A stretch of DNA of 39,256 bases from NCBI GenBank assembly GCA_943331855.1, contig CALQNE010000005.1, forward strand, positions 1 through 39,256, written 5' to 3'. The notes below the pieces were generated by a model. It was not told the origin of the DNA. It searched no databases and worked only from the letters and a program-made list of their open reading frames with translations. The position numbers were made by a program, and so were the translations under genes. Positions 26,562 to 38,674 of this stretch are shown here, piece after piece. Source of the stretch: Bordetella parapertussis (lineage in GTDB: Bacteria > Pseudomonadota > Gammaproteobacteria > Burkholderiales > Burkholderiaceae_B). Positions within the stretch are counted from its first letter, which is position 1. Each line of letters opens with the position of its first letter.

Positions 26562-26579
26562 GGTCGCCTGGAAACTCTA

Positions 26580-27845
26580 ATGCTTGAACGTTTGTCAAGG
26601 CGCTCCTTAATCAGGTCGCCGCTCGTCTGGATCGGCTGTGCAGTCGTCGTGGCGTTCGCGGTGTGGTGGTTTATCCCTGCAGCTGTTACCACTGCCAAGA
26701 AGGGACCGCCGGCGGGCTTTGTGCCGCCCGTGCCGGTTAAGACGGACGTTGCGCGGGTGCAAGACTTAGATATTTATTTACGCGGCCTTGGCACGGTCAC
26801 GGCATTTAACACCGTGACGGTGCGTAGTCGCGTGCAGGGTGAGTTGATCGAGGTCTTGTTCAAAGAAGGCGAGCAAGTCAAAGAAGATCAGTTGCTGGCA
26901 AAGATCGACCCTCGCTCGTTTGAAGTGGCCCTTGAGCAAGCGCTGGGTCTGCAACAGCAAAACGAATCCCAGTACCAAAACGCCAAGCGTGATTTGCAGC
27001 GCTATCAAACGTTACGCAAACAAGATTCGATTGCCCCACAACTGCTCGATACTCAACTGGCGCTGGTCAGTAAGTTTGAAGGGCAACTTAAAAGCGATCT
27101 CGCTGCTGTCAATAATGCTCGACTGCAACTCGACTACACCCGCATCACCGCACCGATCGCGGGCCGTCTTGGTTTGCGACGGATCGATGCCGGTAATCTG
27201 ATCAACGCGAACGACCCACTTGGGTTGGTGGTGATCACGCAGACGCAGCCTATTACCGTCTTGTTCACTCTGGCCGAAAATGATTTGCCGGCTGTACGCG
27301 GCCCTTTGCTTGCCGGGCAAACCCTTGCGGTCGAGGCGTACGATCGCGCCGATCAACTGCGACTGGCCCAGGGCGAGTTGATGACGCTTGATAATCAAAT
27401 CGATGTGGCCACCGGAACAGTCAAACTCAAGGCGCGCTTTAATAACGAAACTGACGCCTTATTTCCAAATCAGTTTGTGAACGTGCGGATGAAGGTCAAC
27501 ACCGTGAAAGACGCGTTAACCATCCCGACAGGGGCTTTGCAACAGGGCAACCAAGGCGCTTTTGTGTATGTGATTCTGCCCGACGATACCGTGGCGTTAC
27601 GCATGGTGAAGACGGGTGCACGCAGTGGCGATCGTGTGGCCATCCTTGAGGGCGTAAAAGTTGATGAGCGCGTGGTGCTTGAAGGCACAGATCGTTTGCG
27701 CGCGGGCGCAAAAGTGCGCGTGGTAGGTGGCCCTGATGGTGCGGGCGGGCGTGCGCCCGCGGCGGGTGGGCGTAACCCAGCGGGCGCACCGAACAATCAA
27801 GGTGCTGGTCGGCCAGGCACCACGACGGCGCCGTCTCGCCCGTGA
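26580..27845 (+). CDS. mdtA: RND efflux periplasmic adaptor (MdtA type)
   Basis: The 421-residue membrane-fusion protein has an N-terminal membrane anchor at about 15-35 and a barrel/lipoyl start at [35 protein letters not shown] helical hairpin near residues 115-165, the second lipoyl half ([17 protein letters not shown]), and a beta-barrel and membrane-proximal region follow. The last 45 residues are Gly/Pro/Ala-rich. It links the inner-membrane pump to the outer-membrane channel. It overlaps the next gene by 4 bases (GTGA). Confidence 0.93.
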   Translation: MLERLSRRSLIRSPLVWIGCAVVVAFAVWWFIPAAVTTAKKGPPAGFVPPVPVKTDVARVQDLDIYLRGLGTVTAFNTVTVRSRVQGELIEVLFKEGEQVKEDQLLAKIDPRSFEVALEQALGLQQQNESQYQNAKRDLQRYQTLRKQDSIAPQLLDTQLALVSKFEGQLKSDLAAVNNARLQLDYTRITAPIAGRLGLRRIDAGNLINANDPLGLVVITQTQPITVLFTLAENDLPAVRGPLLAGQTLAVEAYDRADQLRLAQGELMTLDNQIDVATGTVKLKARFNNETDALFPNQFVNVRMKVNTVKDALTIPTGALQQGNQGAFVYVILPDDTVALRMVKTGARSGDRVAILEGVKVDERVVLEGTDRLRAGAKVRVVGGPDGAGGRAPAAGGRNPAGAPNNQGAGRPGTTTAPSRP

Positions 27846-30800
27846 ACCTGTCGCGGCCGTTTATCCTTCGGCCAGTTGCCACCACGCTCGCCATGGTGGC
27901 GTTATTTCTATCTGGGCTGATTGCCTATCGCTGGCTACCGGTCTCGTCATTACCCGAAGTTGACTATCCCACGATTCAATCGACCACCTACTACCCCGGC
28001 GCGAGCCCCGAGGTAATGGCCGCGCTCGTAACTTCGCCACTTGAGCGACAGTTTGGGCAAATGCCCGGGTTAAGACAGATGTCGTCTAGCAGCGCCGCTG
28101 GCACGTCTGTCATTACGCTGCAGTTTGCCTTGTCGTTGCCACTGGATGTCGCCGAACAACAGGTGCAGGCTGCGATCAACGCCGCGAGCAATTTATTACC
28201 GCGCGAGTTGCCAGCGCCCCCGGTCTATAACAAGGTGAATCCGGCAGACGCCGCGGTGTTGACCTTGGCAGTCACGTCGCCCACTGTACCTTTGCCCCAG
28301 ATTCGCGATTTAGTCGACACCCGTATGGCGCAGAAGATTGCTCAGGTGGCCGGCGTAGGCTTGGTCACCGTAGCGGGTGGGCAGCGGCCTTCGATGCGGA
28401 TACAGGCCAATCCACAGGCGTTAGCAGCGTACGGGTTGACGCTTGCGGACGTGCGCGCGGCGGTCGTGGGCGCCAATGTCAATCAGCCCAAAGGGACACT
28501 GGATGGTACGGTGCGCTCGACCACTATCAATGCCAACGATCAGCTTAAAAATCCACTTGAGTATATGAACTTAGTGGTGTCCTACAACAACGGCGCACCA
28601 CTGCGACTCTCGGATGTTGCCACTGCTGTCACCGAAGCTGAAGATGCGCGCCTCGCCGCCTGGGCTGGTACAGAGCCCGCAATTTTGCTCAACGTACAGC
28701 GTCAACCTGGCGCCAACGTGATTGAGGTAGTCGATCGCATACAACAACTCTTGCCTCAGCTACGCGTGGCGTTGCCAGCCAACCTTGACGTCACGGTGAT
28801 GTCGGATCGTACCCAGACGATCCGTGAGTCGGTGCGTGACGTGCAGACCGAACTTTTGCTAGCGATTGGTTTGGTTGTCTTGGTGACCTTCGTATTTTTG
28901 CGCACGCTGACAGCGACCTTAATTCCCAGCATCGTCGTGCCACTATCTTTAGTGGGTACATTTGGCGTGATGTACCTGATGGGTTTTAGTATCAACAATC
29001 TGACCTTAATGGCCTTGACGATTGCGACAGGCTTTGTGGTTGACGATGCGATCGTGATGATTGAAAACATCGCACGCTACCTCGAGCGTGGCGAAACACC
29101 GATGCAAGCCGCGCTCAAAGGCGCCTCGCAAATTGGGTTTACGCTTGTCTCACTTACGGTCTCTTTGATTGCAGTGCTGATCCCTTTGCTCTTCATGACT
29201 GAGGTGGTGGGACGACTCTTCAGAGAGTTTGCGATCACGCTAGCGGTGGCGATTTTGTTGTCGTTACTGATCTCGCTCACACTGACCCCGATGATGTGTG
29301 CGCGTTTCTTGCGCGTGGGGGATCAGCACAGTGGCGGCCTCGTGGCGCGTTACCTTAGCCAAAAAATAGACGTGCTGATCGCAGCCTATGGGCGTTTGTT
29401 ACGCGTTGTTCTGAATCACCAAACGCTGACACTATTCGTTGCGCTGGGTACCTTTTTATTGACGGCGGCGCTCTATTTGGCGATCCCAAAGGGGTTTTTC
29501 CCGGTTCAGGATACGGGGCTTATCCAAATTGTGACGCAAGCACCTCAAAATCTTGCGTTTGCAGCGATGGCGCAGCGTCAGCAAGAGGCCGTCAAACTTC
29601 TGCTTGAAGATCCTGATGTTGCCACGGTCGCGTCGTTTGTAGGTGTTGATGCGGTAAATGAAACAGTAAACACAGGTCGGCTGCAGGTGGCCTTACGCCC
29701 ACACAATCAAAGGGATGATCAGGCCTCTGTGATCATTGAACGCTTGCAAAAGCGCTTGGGTGCGGTCCCGAGTTTGCAGTTTTATTTGCAGCCTGTACAG
29801 GATCTAACCGTTGAAGATCGCGTGAGTCGTACGCAATATCAACTAACTCTTGAAAGTGTCGACCCAGCCCTGTTGGCGCAGTGGGTGCCCGTGCTTGTCG
29901 ATCACCTGCGCAAGCAAAAGCCGCTGATTGATGTCATTGATGATATGCAGAACGAGGGGCTGAATACCGTTCTTCAGATTGATCGCGATGCAGCGGCGCG
30001 CTTGGGCATCTCGGCCGCGGCGATTGATGACGCGTTATACGATGCGTTTGGGCAGCGCCAAATCTCAACGATCTTTACCCAGTCAAATCAGTACCGCGTG
30101 GTGCTCGAGACCGCGCCCCAGTTTCGTCGTGATCCGTCGGCGATTGGGTCGGTTTATGTCAAAACGGCCGACGGTAAGCCAATTGCCTTGACGAATTTGG
30201 TGACGGTCACCGAAGGGCGCTCTGCGTTGGTGTTAAATCGACTCGATCAGTTTCCGTCAGTGACGATTTCTTTTAACTTGGCGCCCGGGGCCTCATTGTC
30301 TGAGGCCGTGGCTGCGGTCAATCAATCTCGGCAAGATATCGCGATGCCGTTGGGGATCCAGACTCGGTTTCAGGGGGCGGCGCGTGCGTTTGAGGCATCG
30401 CTTTCAAGCACGCTATTTTTGATCTTGGCCGCCGTGATCACGATGTATATCGTGCTAGGTATTTTGTACGAGAGCTTTATTCATCCGGTGACCATTTTAT
30501 CGACCTTACCGTCGGCCGCGATTGGTGCGTTGTTGGCGCTAACATTGACGGGCCGCGATCTGGACATGATCGGAATTATCGGGATTATTTTGTTGATCGG
30601 CATCGTGAAAAAAAATGCGATCATGATGATAGACTTTGCGCTTGAAGCTGAGCGTAAACACAAGATGTCAGCGCGAGCAGCCATTGAACAGGCTGCGCTC
30701 TTGCGGTTTAGACCCATCTTAATGACAACCTTGGCGGCGCTATTTGGCGCCGTGCCTTTGATGCTCTCGACTGGTACTGGCGCCGAACTTCGGCAGCCTC

Positions 30801-30937
30801 TTGGCTGGGTGATGGTGGGTGGCCTGCTCGTGAGTCAGGTGTTGACGCTGTTTACGACACCCGTCATCTACTTGTTCTTCGACCGTATGTTTGTTGCTCA
30901 CCGCAGCGCTGTCAGCGCAAGCGATCGTATGTCATGA
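27842..30937 (+). CDS. mdtB: RND multidrug efflux pump subunit (MdtB type)
   Basis: The 1,031-residue RND transporter starts with GTG and has 12 predicted helices and two large periplasmic loops. The proton-relay Asp pair is Asp401-Asp402 in [12 protein letters not shown], and the Lys in [13 protein letters not shown] is present. The first periplasmic loop opens with [17 protein letters not shown]. Two consecutive RND genes after an adaptor is the MdtABC arrangement, where MdtB and MdtC make a heterotrimer that exports bile salts, novobiocin and similar compounds. The actual substrate is not shown here. Confidence 0.93.
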   Translation: MNLSRPFILRPVATTLAMVALFLSGLIAYRWLPVSSLPEVDYPTIQSTTYYPGASPEVMAALVTSPLERQFGQMPGLRQMSSSSAAGTSVITLQFALSLPLDVAEQQVQAAINAASNLLPRELPAPPVYNKVNPADAAVLTLAVTSPTVPLPQIRDLVDTRMAQKIAQVAGVGLVTVAGGQRPSMRIQANPQALAAYGLTLADVRAAVVGANVNQPKGTLDGTVRSTTINANDQLKNPLEYMNLVVSYNNGAPLRLSDVATAVTEAEDARLAAWAGTEPAILLNVQRQPGANVIEVVDRIQQLLPQLRVALPANLDVTVMSDRTQTIRESVRDVQTELLLAIGLVVLVTFVFLRTLTATLIPSIVVPLSLVGTFGVMYLMGFSINNLTLMALTIATGFVVDDAIVMIENIARYLERGETPMQAALKGASQIGFTLVSLTVSLIAVLIPLLFMTEVVGRLFREFAITLAVAILLSLLISLTLTPMMCARFLRVGDQHSGGLVARYLSQKIDVLIAAYGRLLRVVLNHQTLTLFVALGTFLLTAALYLAIPKGFFPVQDTGLIQIVTQAPQNLAFAAMAQRQQEAVKLLLEDPDVATVASFVGVDAVNETVNTGRLQVALRPHNQRDDQASVIIERLQKRLGAVPSLQFYLQPVQDLTVEDRVSRTQYQLTLESVDPALLAQWVPVLVDHLRKQKPLIDVIDDMQNEGLNTVLQIDRDAAARLGISAAAIDDALYDAFGQRQISTIFTQSNQYRVVLETAPQFRRDPSAIGSVYVKTADGKPIALTNLVTVTEGRSALVLNRLDQFPSVTISFNLAPGASLSEAVAAVNQSRQDIAMPLGIQTRFQGAARAFEASLSSTLFLILAAVITMYIVLGILYESFIHPVTILSTLPSAAIGALLALTLTGRDLDMIGIIGIILLIGIVKKNAIMMIDFALEAERKHKMSARAAIEQAALLRFRPILMTTLAALFGAVPLMLSTGTGAELRQPLGWVMVGGLLVSQVLTLFTTPVIYLFFDRMFVAHRSAVSASDRMS

Positions 30938-33900
30938 GTCTGTCTGGCCCTTTTATCGTACGCCCTGTTGCCACGATCTTGATTTGGCTTGGGGTGGTGT
31001 TGGCGGGTTGGCTCGCACATAGTTTGCTGCCGATTGCGCCCTTGCCGCAGATAGAGTTTCCGGTGATCGGCGTACGCGCGCAAATGCCCGGTGCAAGCCC
31101 CGAAGTGATGGCGGCGACGGTGGCAACGCCGCTTGAGCGCTCGCTCGGTACGATTGCAGGCGTGTCTGAAATGACGTCGCGCAGCACGACGGGCCAAACT
31201 CGGATTACCCTGCAGTTTGATTTGAGTCGCGACATCAACAGTGCAGCGACAGACGTGCAGGGGGCAATCAACGCCGCTCGCGCGATGATGCCAAGTGGTT
31301 TACGCAGCAACCCGTCATACAACAAGGCGAACCCAGCTTCTGCGCCGATCCTCACGCTAGCCCTGACCTCTGACTCATTGTCTCAGGGGCAGCTGTATGA
31401 CATTGCTTCGACGACGGTTCAGCAAAAGCTTTCGCAAGTCGAGGGCGTGGGCGAGGTGCAGATTGGCGGAAGCACCTTGCCGGCGGTACGCATTGATTTA
31501 GATCCCGATGCATTGGCGCAGGCGGGTGTATCGCTTGAAACCGTTCGTACGGCGATTGCTGGCGCAAACTCTACCCGACCCAAAGGGCTACTCGAAAACG
31601 ACACGTATCGCTGGCAGATTACGGCGAACGATCAACTTTGGAAGGCGGCAGACTATCGCCCCCTTATTGTGGCTTGGCGCAATGGCGCACCCCTGCGTTT
31701 GTCAGAGGTTGCGCAAGTCGAAGACTCGGTTGAAGATACTTTTAATATTGGCTATTTCAATACCCAGCAAGCCGTCTTGGTCTTGGTACGTAGCCAGGCA
31801 AAAGCCAACATTATTCAGACGGTGGATCAGATTCGGGCAGATTTGCCGGTGTTGCGCGCCATGCTGCCGGCGGATGTCACGGTGTCGGTTGCACAAGACC
31901 GTACCCCGAGTATCCGGGCCTCTGTGCTTGAGGCCGAAAAAACCTTGTTAATTGCCATTGCGTTGGTGATGATGGTGGTCTTGGTGTTCTTGCGTAATTT
32001 ACGCGCCGCCTTTATTCCGACGATTGCAGTGCCGGTGTCGTTAGTCGGCACCTTTGGCGTGATGTATTTGTGCGGCTACTCGCTAAACACCATGTCGCTG
32101 ATGGCGCTGATTGTAGCGACGGGGTTTGTGGTCGATGACGCGATCGTTGTGGTTGAAAATATTATGCGTCACGTCGAGCGCGGTGAGTCGATTCAACGGG
32201 CGGCCTTACGCGGGACAAAAGAGGTGGGCTTTACGGTCTTGTCGATGAGCATCTCGCTGATTGCTGTATTTATTCCGATCTTGTTAATGGGCGGATTGCC
32301 AGGCCGGTTGTTTCGTGAGTTTGCGGTGACGTTATCGGCGGCGATATTGATTTCAATGTTGGTGTCGTTGACGCTGACCCCGATGATGGCGGCGCACTTG
32401 CTCAAGAGACCTGCCAAAGACGCGACCTCGAACCGACGGCCCAATATTATTTCACGCGGCATTCAAGCGCTCATTGATTTAACAGTGAAGGGTTATGGGC
32501 GGTCATTGCATTGGGCATTGCGTCATGGTCGTTTAATGATGTTGCTGTTGGCGGCAACGGTGGGTTTAAATTTTTATCTGTATGGCGTTGTACCAAAGGG
32601 CTTTTTTCCGCAGCAAGATACCGGCATGCTGTTAGGTTTTTTTTCAACCGATGACGGTACCTCGTTTGAGTCGATGAAGCCCAAGTTGGATCGTTTCAGG
32701 CAGGTGCTGTTGCGCGACCCGGCAATCAGCACAGTGACGGCCTACGCCAGCGGGCGAGGTGGCAGCAATAGCAGTTTTTTAGCCGTGCAACTGAAGCCCT
32801 TTGCCGAGCGAAAAATTTCAGTCAGAGAGGTCATCTCACGGCTACGGCCTCAGCTCGCAGGGATCCCGGGTGCACGTTTATTTTTGATGGCACAACAGGA
32901 TATTAGGATTGGTGGTCGACAAAGTAGCTCGGCGTTTCAATATACGCTGATGGCCAACGAGCTTGAGGATTTGAAAGAGTGGATGCCGAAGGTGCAACAA
33001 GCGCTTGCGGGTCTGTCCGAACTGGTGGATGTGGATACCGATGTCGAAGACCGTGGCAGACAAGTCTCGTTGCAGATCGATCGTGATGCCGCGCAACGCT
33101 TGGGTGTACCGATGGCAAGTATCTCTGCCGTATTGAATAATTCTTTTAGTCAGCGGCAGATTTCGATTATGTACGGCGAGCGCAATCAATACCGTGTGGT
33201 GATGGGTGTTGCTCCGCGCCACGCACAAGATCCAGAGTCGTTGCGCGACGTTTATGTATTGAGTCAAACCGGCCAGCGTGTACCACTGATGGCCGTGGCA
33301 AAATTTGAGGTGAACAATGCGCCGTTAAGTGTCCGGCATCAAGGCTTATCGGCGGCCGATACGATTTCGTTTGATGTGGCGCCCGGAGTGTCATTGGGGC
33401 AAGCGAATGCGGCGATCGATCAGGCGATTGCAGGCATCAATCTACCGAGTGAAAAAATTCAGGCCGGTTTTCAAGGAACGGCAAAGGCCTTGCAGAGCGC
33501 CCTGGCCAATCAACCGTGGTTGATTCTTGGGGCACTGGTCACCATGTACATCGTGTTGGGTATTCTCTACGAGAGCACGATTCATCCGCTGACGATTTTG
33601 TCGACACTGCCCTCAGCGGGGGTCGGGGCGTTGTTAGCGTTGCTGTTGATGAAAACTGAGTTCACCTTAATTGCCTTGATTGGTGTGTTTTTGTTGATTG
33701 GGATTGTCAAAAAGAACGCGATCATGATGGTGGATTTTGCCATCGAGGCACAGCGTAAACTAGGTTTGTCGCCCAAAGAGGCGATTCACCAAGCCTGTAT
33801 GACGCGTTTTAGACCGATTTTGATGACGACCTGTGCGGCAATTTTTGGTGCGATGCCCTTGGTATTTGCGTCGGGGGCGGGGGTTGAAATGCGCCAACCG

Positions 33901-34056
33901 TTGGGCATCACCATCCTGGGTGGTCTTTTGGTGAGTCAGTTGCTGACGCTGTACACCACGCCTGTGGTTTACTTATACCTTGATCGATTTCGGTTGTGGT
34001 TGTTGACGAAGCCATGGTCTGGTTCAAAATCTGCAGTGTTGCCTAATGGCGCTTAA
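30934..34056 (+). CDS. mdtC: RND multidrug efflux pump subunit (MdtC type)
   Basis: The 1,040-residue second pump subunit overlaps mdtB by 4 bases (ATGA). The layout is the same, with proton-relay Asp401-Asp402 ([12 protein letters not shown]) and a [13 protein letters not shown] segment, so both subunits retain the relay residues. The two are clearly diverged paralogues, not a recent duplication. It acts in the inner membrane together with MdtA and MdtB. Confidence 0.93.
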   Translation: MSLSGPFIVRPVATILIWLGVVLAGWLAHSLLPIAPLPQIEFPVIGVRAQMPGASPEVMAATVATPLERSLGTIAGVSEMTSRSTTGQTRITLQFDLSRDINSAATDVQGAINAARAMMPSGLRSNPSYNKANPASAPILTLALTSDSLSQGQLYDIASTTVQQKLSQVEGVGEVQIGGSTLPAVRIDLDPDALAQAGVSLETVRTAIAGANSTRPKGLLENDTYRWQITANDQLWKAADYRPLIVAWRNGAPLRLSEVAQVEDSVEDTFNIGYFNTQQAVLVLVRSQAKANIIQTVDQIRADLPVLRAMLPADVTVSVAQDRTPSIRASVLEAEKTLLIAIALVMMVVLVFLRNLRAAFIPTIAVPVSLVGTFGVMYLCGYSLNTMSLMALIVATGFVVDDAIVVVENIMRHVERGESIQRAALRGTKEVGFTVLSMSISLIAVFIPILLMGGLPGRLFREFAVTLSAAILISMLVSLTLTPMMAAHLLKRPAKDATSNRRPNIISRGIQALIDLTVKGYGRSLHWALRHGRLMMLLLAATVGLNFYLYGVVPKGFFPQQDTGMLLGFFSTDDGTSFESMKPKLDRFRQVLLRDPAISTVTAYASGRGGSNSSFLAVQLKPFAERKISVREVISRLRPQLAGIPGARLFLMAQQDIRIGGRQSSSAFQYTLMANELEDLKEWMPKVQQALAGLSELVDVDTDVEDRGRQVSLQIDRDAAQRLGVPMASISAVLNNSFSQRQISIMYGERNQYRVVMGVAPRHAQDPESLRDVYVLSQTGQRVPLMAVAKFEVNNAPLSVRHQGLSAADTISFDVAPGVSLGQANAAIDQAIAGINLPSEKIQAGFQGTAKALQSALANQPWLILGALVTMYIVLGILYESTIHPLTILSTLPSAGVGALLALLLMKTEFTLIALIGVFLLIGIVKKNAIMMVDFAIEAQRKLGLSPKEAIHQACMTRFRPILMTTCAAIFGAMPLVFASGAGVEMRQPLGITILGGLLVSQLLTLYTTPVVYLYLDRFRLWLLTKPWSGSKSAVLPNGA

Positions 34057-34058
34057 AC

Positions 34059-35582
34059 ATGATTGACTCCTTTTGTATCGTTTGGCCTCGGTACGCGCTG
34101 CGCCTTGCGCGTGTTGCGTTGCTGCTCAGTGCGTCGAGCCTACTGGCGTCGTGCATGGTGGGCCCAGACTACGTGCGCCCGATACTTGAGGTTGGGGTTG
34201 AGTTTAAAGAGACTCCGGGCTGGAAGCCGGCTCAGCCGCAGCTAGCCGAAGCCCCCAGCGGTTCTTGGTGGTTGATGTACGAAGATGTCATGCTCAACCA
34301 ATTGATGCAAGAACTCAATGTCGCCAACCAGAATATTGCTCAGGCTGAGGCGCGGTTCAGACAAGCCGTGGCGTTGACGCAGGGGTCGCGAGCCCCTTTG
34401 CTACCAACTGTATCAGCGACCGGCGGCACGACTCGTACAGGAGGCTCAGCTACCGGCCCTGGCGGTGTGGTCAACAGTACAGCGATCAGCACCTACAACG
34501 CCAATGCGTTGGCAAGCTGGCAAATTGATATCTGGGGAAGCGTGCGTCGAAATATTGAATCGACCGACGCAACCGAGTTAGCGCTTGCCGCAGAGGTCAC
34601 TGGGGCGAGGTTGACGGCTCAGACTGCGATGGCGCTGAGCTATACACAGGTGCGAGTGCTAGACGAGCAAAAACGGTTACTGCAGGCCACGGTTCTGTCT
34701 TATGAGCGCGCCTTAACGCTGACCCAAAATCGTTATAACGCGGGCATTTCAGGCCAGGCTGACGTTGCGGTGGCCCGCACGCAACTTGAAAGTACGCGCG
34801 CGCAGTTGATTGATCTAGAGCAGCAGCGGGCAATTGCTGAAAATGCAGTGGCAGTCTTGCTGGGTCGTGCCCCGTCAACATTTTCGATTGCGGCGAAACC
34901 CGTGTCGCTTGTGCCACCTAAGGTACCGGTTGGTTTGCCTTCTGAATTGCTTGAACGTCGGCCCGATATTTCGGCGGCCGAGCGGCGTGCTGCCTCTGCG
35001 AACGCGTTGATTGGGGTGGCTACCGCGGCGTGGTTTCCAAGCCTGACGTTAAACGCCAATACGGGTTTTCGCAGCAATGACTTTACGCAATGGTTTAGTG
35101 CACCCGCTCAGTTCTGGTCGCTGGGCCCTCAATTGGCTGCCTTGATTTTTGACGGTGGTGCGCGGCAAGCGCAGATTTCTCAGGCGCGGGCGCAGTTTGA
35201 TGTGCAGACGGCGATCTACCGCCAAACCGTTTTAAATGCTTTGCAAGAAGTTGAAAACGCCATGATTCAGATGCGCGTGTTTGAACAAGAAGATGCGGTG
35301 CAACGTCTGGCGGTAGAGGCGGCTCGGTTGTCGCTTAGGCTGGCCCGCAATCAGTACGATCAGGGCTTGATTGATTATTTGAGTGTCGCGGTGCTTGAAA
35401 CGACAGCCTTGAACAACGAACGCACCTACATTACGCTGGTTGGAAACCGCTTTGCTGCCAGCCTGCGTCTGATTGCGGCGCTTGGTGGCGGCTGGTCAGC
35501 GCAAGAACTTAGACGCGTAGACGACTCAGGCAACCCAAGCGCGAATCCCAGCAAAACCGTGCCCACCAACAGCGCGGACTAG
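34059..35582 (+). CDS. Outer-membrane efflux lipoprotein (NodT/OprM family)
   Basis: The 507-residue TolC-like factor is of the lipoprotein class, with lipobox LLASC at Cys32, then MVGPDYVRP, typical of the NodT family. Two OEP repeats follow, with coiled-coil stretches ([21 protein letters not shown] and the second near [15 protein letters not shown]) and the [18 protein letters not shown] signature between them. It starts 2 bases after mdtC, completing an adaptor-pump-pump-channel operon. Its last 57 bases overlap the convergent Nudix gene. Confidence 0.94.
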   Translation: MIDSFCIVWPRYALRLARVALLLSASSLLASCMVGPDYVRPILEVGVEFKETPGWKPAQPQLAEAPSGSWWLMYEDVMLNQLMQELNVANQNIAQAEARFRQAVALTQGSRAPLLPTVSATGGTTRTGGSATGPGGVVNSTAISTYNANALASWQIDIWGSVRRNIESTDATELALAAEVTGARLTAQTAMALSYTQVRVLDEQKRLLQATVLSYERALTLTQNRYNAGISGQADVAVARTQLESTRAQLIDLEQQRAIAENAVAVLLGRAPSTFSIAAKPVSLVPPKVPVGLPSELLERRPDISAAERRAASANALIGVATAAWFPSLTLNANTGFRSNDFTQWFSAPAQFWSLGPQLAALIFDGGARQAQISQARAQFDVQTAIYRQTVLNALQEVENAMIQMRVFEQEDAVQRLAVEAARLSLRLARNQYDQGLIDYLSVAVLETTALNNERTYITLVGNRFAASLRLIAALGGGWSAQELRRVDDSGNPSANPSKTVPTNSAD

Positions 35583-36491
35583 GTCGAGGGTTGAGGCAGA
35601 TTGACCGCCTAACGCATAGACCGGAAGGCCCGCTTGCGCGTTGAGTTCGGCAAAGCCTGCCCAGCCCATGCCAAGTACGCCCGGATGAGAGGGTGTGGGC
35701 AAGACCGGGCCCAATACAGCAAAGTCCGCGTTCAGCGCTCGCGCTTGCGCGAGCTCGGCAAGGTTGTGTGTCGAAACCCCTAGCAGCGAGCCCTCAGCGA
35801 GGGCGGGGCGCGTCGACAGGCCGGTGGCGTCAGCTGAGCGTAGGTGCACGCCATCGGCGAGTGCCCACCATTCGGGTGGATGGATACTATTGACGAGTAC
35901 GCGAGCCCCCGCAGCGCGGCAGCGTGCGAGCACAGTGACGAGTGCCTCGCGTAAGTCAAGGGCCTCGACTCCGCCGGGCCAATTGGGTTCGCGCCACTGC
36001 AGCAAACGCAAACCCGCGACCAGATTTTGATCGAGGCGCAGTAAAAAAGCAGGAAGATTTTCAGGTGCACCAACCGCAGAAATCGCGTAGACCTCTGGCA
36101 ACTGTAGCCAGCGTAGCGGTGGGTAGGTTGCGGGGAGTAGTTTGGGCACCTCTTGGGCATGACGTAAATCGACCCAACGCAACTCTTGTCCTTCTAGCCC
36201 CTTAGGCTCACCCTGCCAACCGGTGACCCGACAAAAGGCGAGCCGAACGGTTGTGGTGGGATACTTGTGTACATAGGTGACCCACGGTGTTGAGGCGGTG
36301 ACCTGTATGCCGAGCTCTTCATGAAGCTCGCGTGCAAGCGCCTGTAAAACGGTTTCGCCAGGCTCGAGCTTGCCACCAGGAAGCTCCCACCAGCCGGGCC
36401 AGGGTTTGTCTGCGGGCCGACTGCCTAACAACACGGTGCCGTCGGGGCGCAGCAGCACGCCCACTGCGACATCGATGATTTTGTCAGGCAT
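35526..36491 (-). CDS. Nudix hydrolase fused to a thiamine-phosphate-synthase-like domain
   Basis: The ATG at 36491 is chosen because it opens a normal MutT start ([14 protein letters not shown]) and overlaps the upstream stop by 8 bases. The 252-base longer open frame lies antisense-frame over the ATPase gene and is spurious. The 321-residue protein has a full Nudix box (residues 40-62, GGKLEPGE with RELHEELG), a linker, then a ThiE-like barrel with [26 protein letters not shown] and YALGG. Family role: likely 8-oxo-dGTP or similar pyrophosphohydrolase. The ThiE part lacks the usual TxSK/TK-type motif, so thiamine synthesis is doubtful. Confidence 0.92.
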   Translation of the reverse strand: MPDKIIDVAVGVLLRPDGTVLLGSRPADKPWPGWWELPGGKLEPGETVLQALARELHEELGIQVTASTPWVTYVHKYPTTTVRLAFCRVTGWQGEPKGLEGQELRWVDLRHAQEVPKLLPATYPPLRWLQLPEVYAISAVGAPENLPAFLLRLDQNLVAGLRLLQWREPNWPGGVEALDLREALVTVLARCRAAGARVLVNSIHPPEWWALADGVHLRSADATGLSTRPALAEGSLLGVSTHNLAELAQARALNADFAVLGPVLPTPSHPGVLGMGWAGFAELNAQAGLPVYALGGQSASTLDLVRAVGGHGFAGIRAWVA

Positions 36492-37371
36492 AGCGCGCAG
36501 ACCAGTCGCGCGCAAAGTGCCACGCCACGCGACCCGACCGTGAGCCGCGTTCAAGCGCCCATTGCAAGGCTTCGGTACGCGCTTCAGTGATGCTGGCGTC
36601 AGAGCAGCCCAGAGTGCGTAACCAGTGCGAAACAATGTCCAAGTAGTCGTCTTGTCTGAAAGGATAAAACGACAGCCAGAGGCCAAAGCGCTCTGATAAT
36701 GAAATTTTTTCTTCGACGGTTTCGCCGGGATGCACTTCACCATCGGCTTGATGCTTGGCCTGCAGGTTTTCGCTCATGTACTCGGGCATCAGATGACGAC
36801 GATTTGAGGTCGCATAGATTAAGACGTTTGTCCCCGCCGACGCAGCTGAACCATCCAGCACTGACTTCAACGCCTTGTAACCGGACTCTCCTTCTTCGAA
36901 GGATAAATCGTCACAGAACACAATAAATTTTTCAGGGCGCTCGGCCACGAGATCTACGATGTCTGCCAGGTCGGCCAGATCGCTTTTATCGACTTCAATT
37001 AACCGTAAGCCTTTTGCTGCGTAGCTTGCTAGCATGGCTTTTACTAATGAGCTTTTGCCTGTACCGCGTGCGCCAGTCATCAACACATTGTTGGCAGGTT
37101 TGCCTTCAATAAAATGACGCGTATTGCGATCGATGATGCCTTTTTGGCGTTCGATGTGTTGCAAGTCAGTTGTGTTGATTAACGCAACATGAGCGATCGC
37201 ATCCAGCCAGCCGTGCGAGGCGCCACGTTTACGCCACCGAAAGGCGAGTGCCTTCCAGTCGGTTGGCGGGGGCGTTGGTGGCAGCCAGGCCTCAAGTTGT
37301 GCCAGCACGCGTAAAGCGCGCGACAATAGCTCGGCTGTTTCAGGGCTGTTTGATAAATTAGCGTTGCTCAT
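36484..37371 (-). CDS. DUF815 family AAA ATPase
   Basis: The 295-residue protein has Walker [10 protein letters not shown] at 100-108, Walker [12 protein letters not shown], and the family segments [18 protein letters not shown] (here [18 protein letters not shown]) and [12 protein letters not shown]. An N-terminal domain of about 75 residues precedes it. The function is unknown; the family is widespread and often lies between argJ and a Nudix gene in betaproteobacteria. Start and stop overlap argJ by 1 base (TAATG) and the Nudix gene by 8 bases, indicating translational coupling. Confidence 0.93.
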   Translation of the reverse strand: MSNANLSNSPETAELLSRALRVLAQLEAWLPPTPPPTDWKALAFRWRKRGASHGWLDAIAHVALINTTDLQHIERQKGIIDRNTRHFIEGKPANNVLMTGARGTGKSSLVKAMLASYAAKGLRLIEVDKSDLADLADIVDLVAERPEKFIVFCDDLSFEEGESGYKALKSVLDGSAASAGTNVLIYATSNRRHLMPEYMSENLQAKHQADGEVHPGETVEEKISLSERFGLWLSFYPFRQDDYLDIVSHWLRTLGCSDASITEARTEALQWALERGSRSGRVAWHFARDWSARYA

Positions 37372-38597
37372 TAGGATCTGTAATCTGCGTTGATGCTGAC
37401 GTACTCATGCGAGAAATCGCAGGTGTAAACGGTTTGCGCGATCGCACCGCGGCCGAGCGCGATGCGTACCAAAATTTCGGGTTCTTTCATGACGCGCTGA
37501 CCATCGGCTTCTTGGTAGTCAGGATTGCGCTCACCTTTGTCGGCCACCAGAACATCACCCAGCCATAGTTTTACGCCACGCACATCTAAATCAAGAATGC
37601 CAGCGTAGCCAATCGCAGCCAGAATACGCCCCAAGTTTGGATCGCTGGCAAAGAAGGCAGTTTTAACCAGAGGTGAATGCGCGACTGCATAAGCCACTAA
37701 TAAAGCTTCGTCGACTGTTTTGGCTTGTTCGACTTGGATTGTCATGAACTTGGTTGCGCCTTCGGCATCGCGTACGATTTTTTGCGCCAAATCGATTGCC
37801 GCAACAGATAACGCAGCCTTGAGCGCGGCATAGTGGGGGTGCGCCACGCTGTCAACGAGCAGGCCGCTTTTGCCTGTTGCCATGACAATGAAGGAATCAT
37901 TGGTTGAGGTATCACCATCTACCGTGATTCGGTTAAACGAGACATCGGCCAGTTCGCGCGCCAGTTGAGTCATGAGCGGTTGTGCGATACCTGCGTCGGT
38001 GGCCAGGTAGCTCAACATGGTGGCCATGTTGGGCCGGATCATGCCTGCGCCTTTACTGATGCCCGTGATCGTGATGGTTTTGCCGCCGATGTCGACGCGT
38101 TGCGAGTGAATTTTTGGCAAGGTATCGGTGGTCATGATGCCGTGCGCGGCTGACACCCAATTGCTTGCCGTTAAGTTTTTAATCGCGGCGGGTAGGCCTG
38201 CTTTGATGCGATCAACCGGCAAAGGCTCAAGAATGACCCCAGTTGAAAACGGCAAGATTTGAGCGCTGGTTACGCCCAACAGGCTGGCGAGCGCATCGCA
38301 GGTTTCATTGGCGGCTTTGAGGCCGGGCTCGCCGGTGCCTGCATTGGCATTGCCGGTGTTGATCACCAATGCGCGAATGGCGTGTGTGCCAGTCAGATGC
38401 GCTTGGCACACAAGCACTGGTGCAGCGCAGAACCGATTGCGGGTGAACACGCCACCGACACTCGTGCCTTCAGTTAAGCGAAACACGGTCAGGTCGCGGC
38501 GATCCGCCTTGCGGATCCCGGCTTCAGTGACGCCGATTTCAATACCGGCAACAGGGTAAACAGCGTCGTCAGACGGAATATGCAGATTAACGGCCAT
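37371..38597 (-). CDS. argJ: Bifunctional ornithine acetyltransferase / N-acetylglutamate synthase ArgJ
   Basis: The 408-residue protein has the self-cleavage motif [14 protein letters not shown] with Thr193 as the nucleophile that becomes the N-terminus of the beta chain. [28 protein letters not shown] and the C-terminal [15 protein letters not shown] are diagnostic. It moves acetyl from N-acetylornithine to glutamate in arginine synthesis. Sequence alone does not decide whether it also uses acetyl-CoA. The gene is first in a three-gene run with the ATPase and Nudix genes. Confidence 0.96.
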   Translation of the reverse strand: MAVNLHIPSDDAVYPVAGIEIGVTEAGIRKADRRDLTVFRLTEGTSVGGVFTRNRFCAAPVLVCQAHLTGTHAIRALVINTGNANAGTGEPGLKAANETCDALASLLGVTSAQILPFSTGVILEPLPVDRIKAGLPAAIKNLTASNWVSAAHGIMTTDTLPKIHSQRVDIGGKTITITGISKGAGMIRPNMATMLSYLATDAGIAQPLMTQLARELADVSFNRITVDGDTSTNDSFIVMATGKSGLLVDSVAHPHYAALKAALSVAAIDLAQKIVRDAEGATKFMTIQVEQAKTVDEALLVAYAVAHSPLVKTAFFASDPNLGRILAAIGYAGILDLDVRGVKLWLGDVLVADKGERNPDYQEADGQRVMKEPEILVRIALGRGAIAQTVYTCDFSHEYVSINADYRS

Positions 38598-38631
38598 GGC
38601 GGATCGAAGTTAAAAAGGTGAAAGATGCGTG

Positions 38632-38637
38632 ATTATC
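38632..38637 (-). promoter_or_regulatory. Candidate -10 element for argJ
   Basis: GATAAT on the minus strand lies 35 bases before the argJ ATG, a suitable distance for a short leader, but no convincing -35 box is seen and a run of A precedes it. Tentative. Confidence 0.25.
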
Positions 38638-38674
38638 GCTTTTTTTTGAAGTTAGACTGCCCGAGCGAGTCACT

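Noticed and set aside
26580..34056. Recent tandem duplication of the two RND pump genes
   Set aside because: The two proteins are similar in layout but differ throughout, as MdtB and MdtC paralogues do; no nucleotide-level repeat is visible.
36492..36743. 84-residue N-terminal extension of the Nudix gene
   Set aside because: It overlaps the conserved C-terminus of the DUF815 ATPase in another frame and has no Nudix-family similarity; the ATG at 36491 gives the normal family start.
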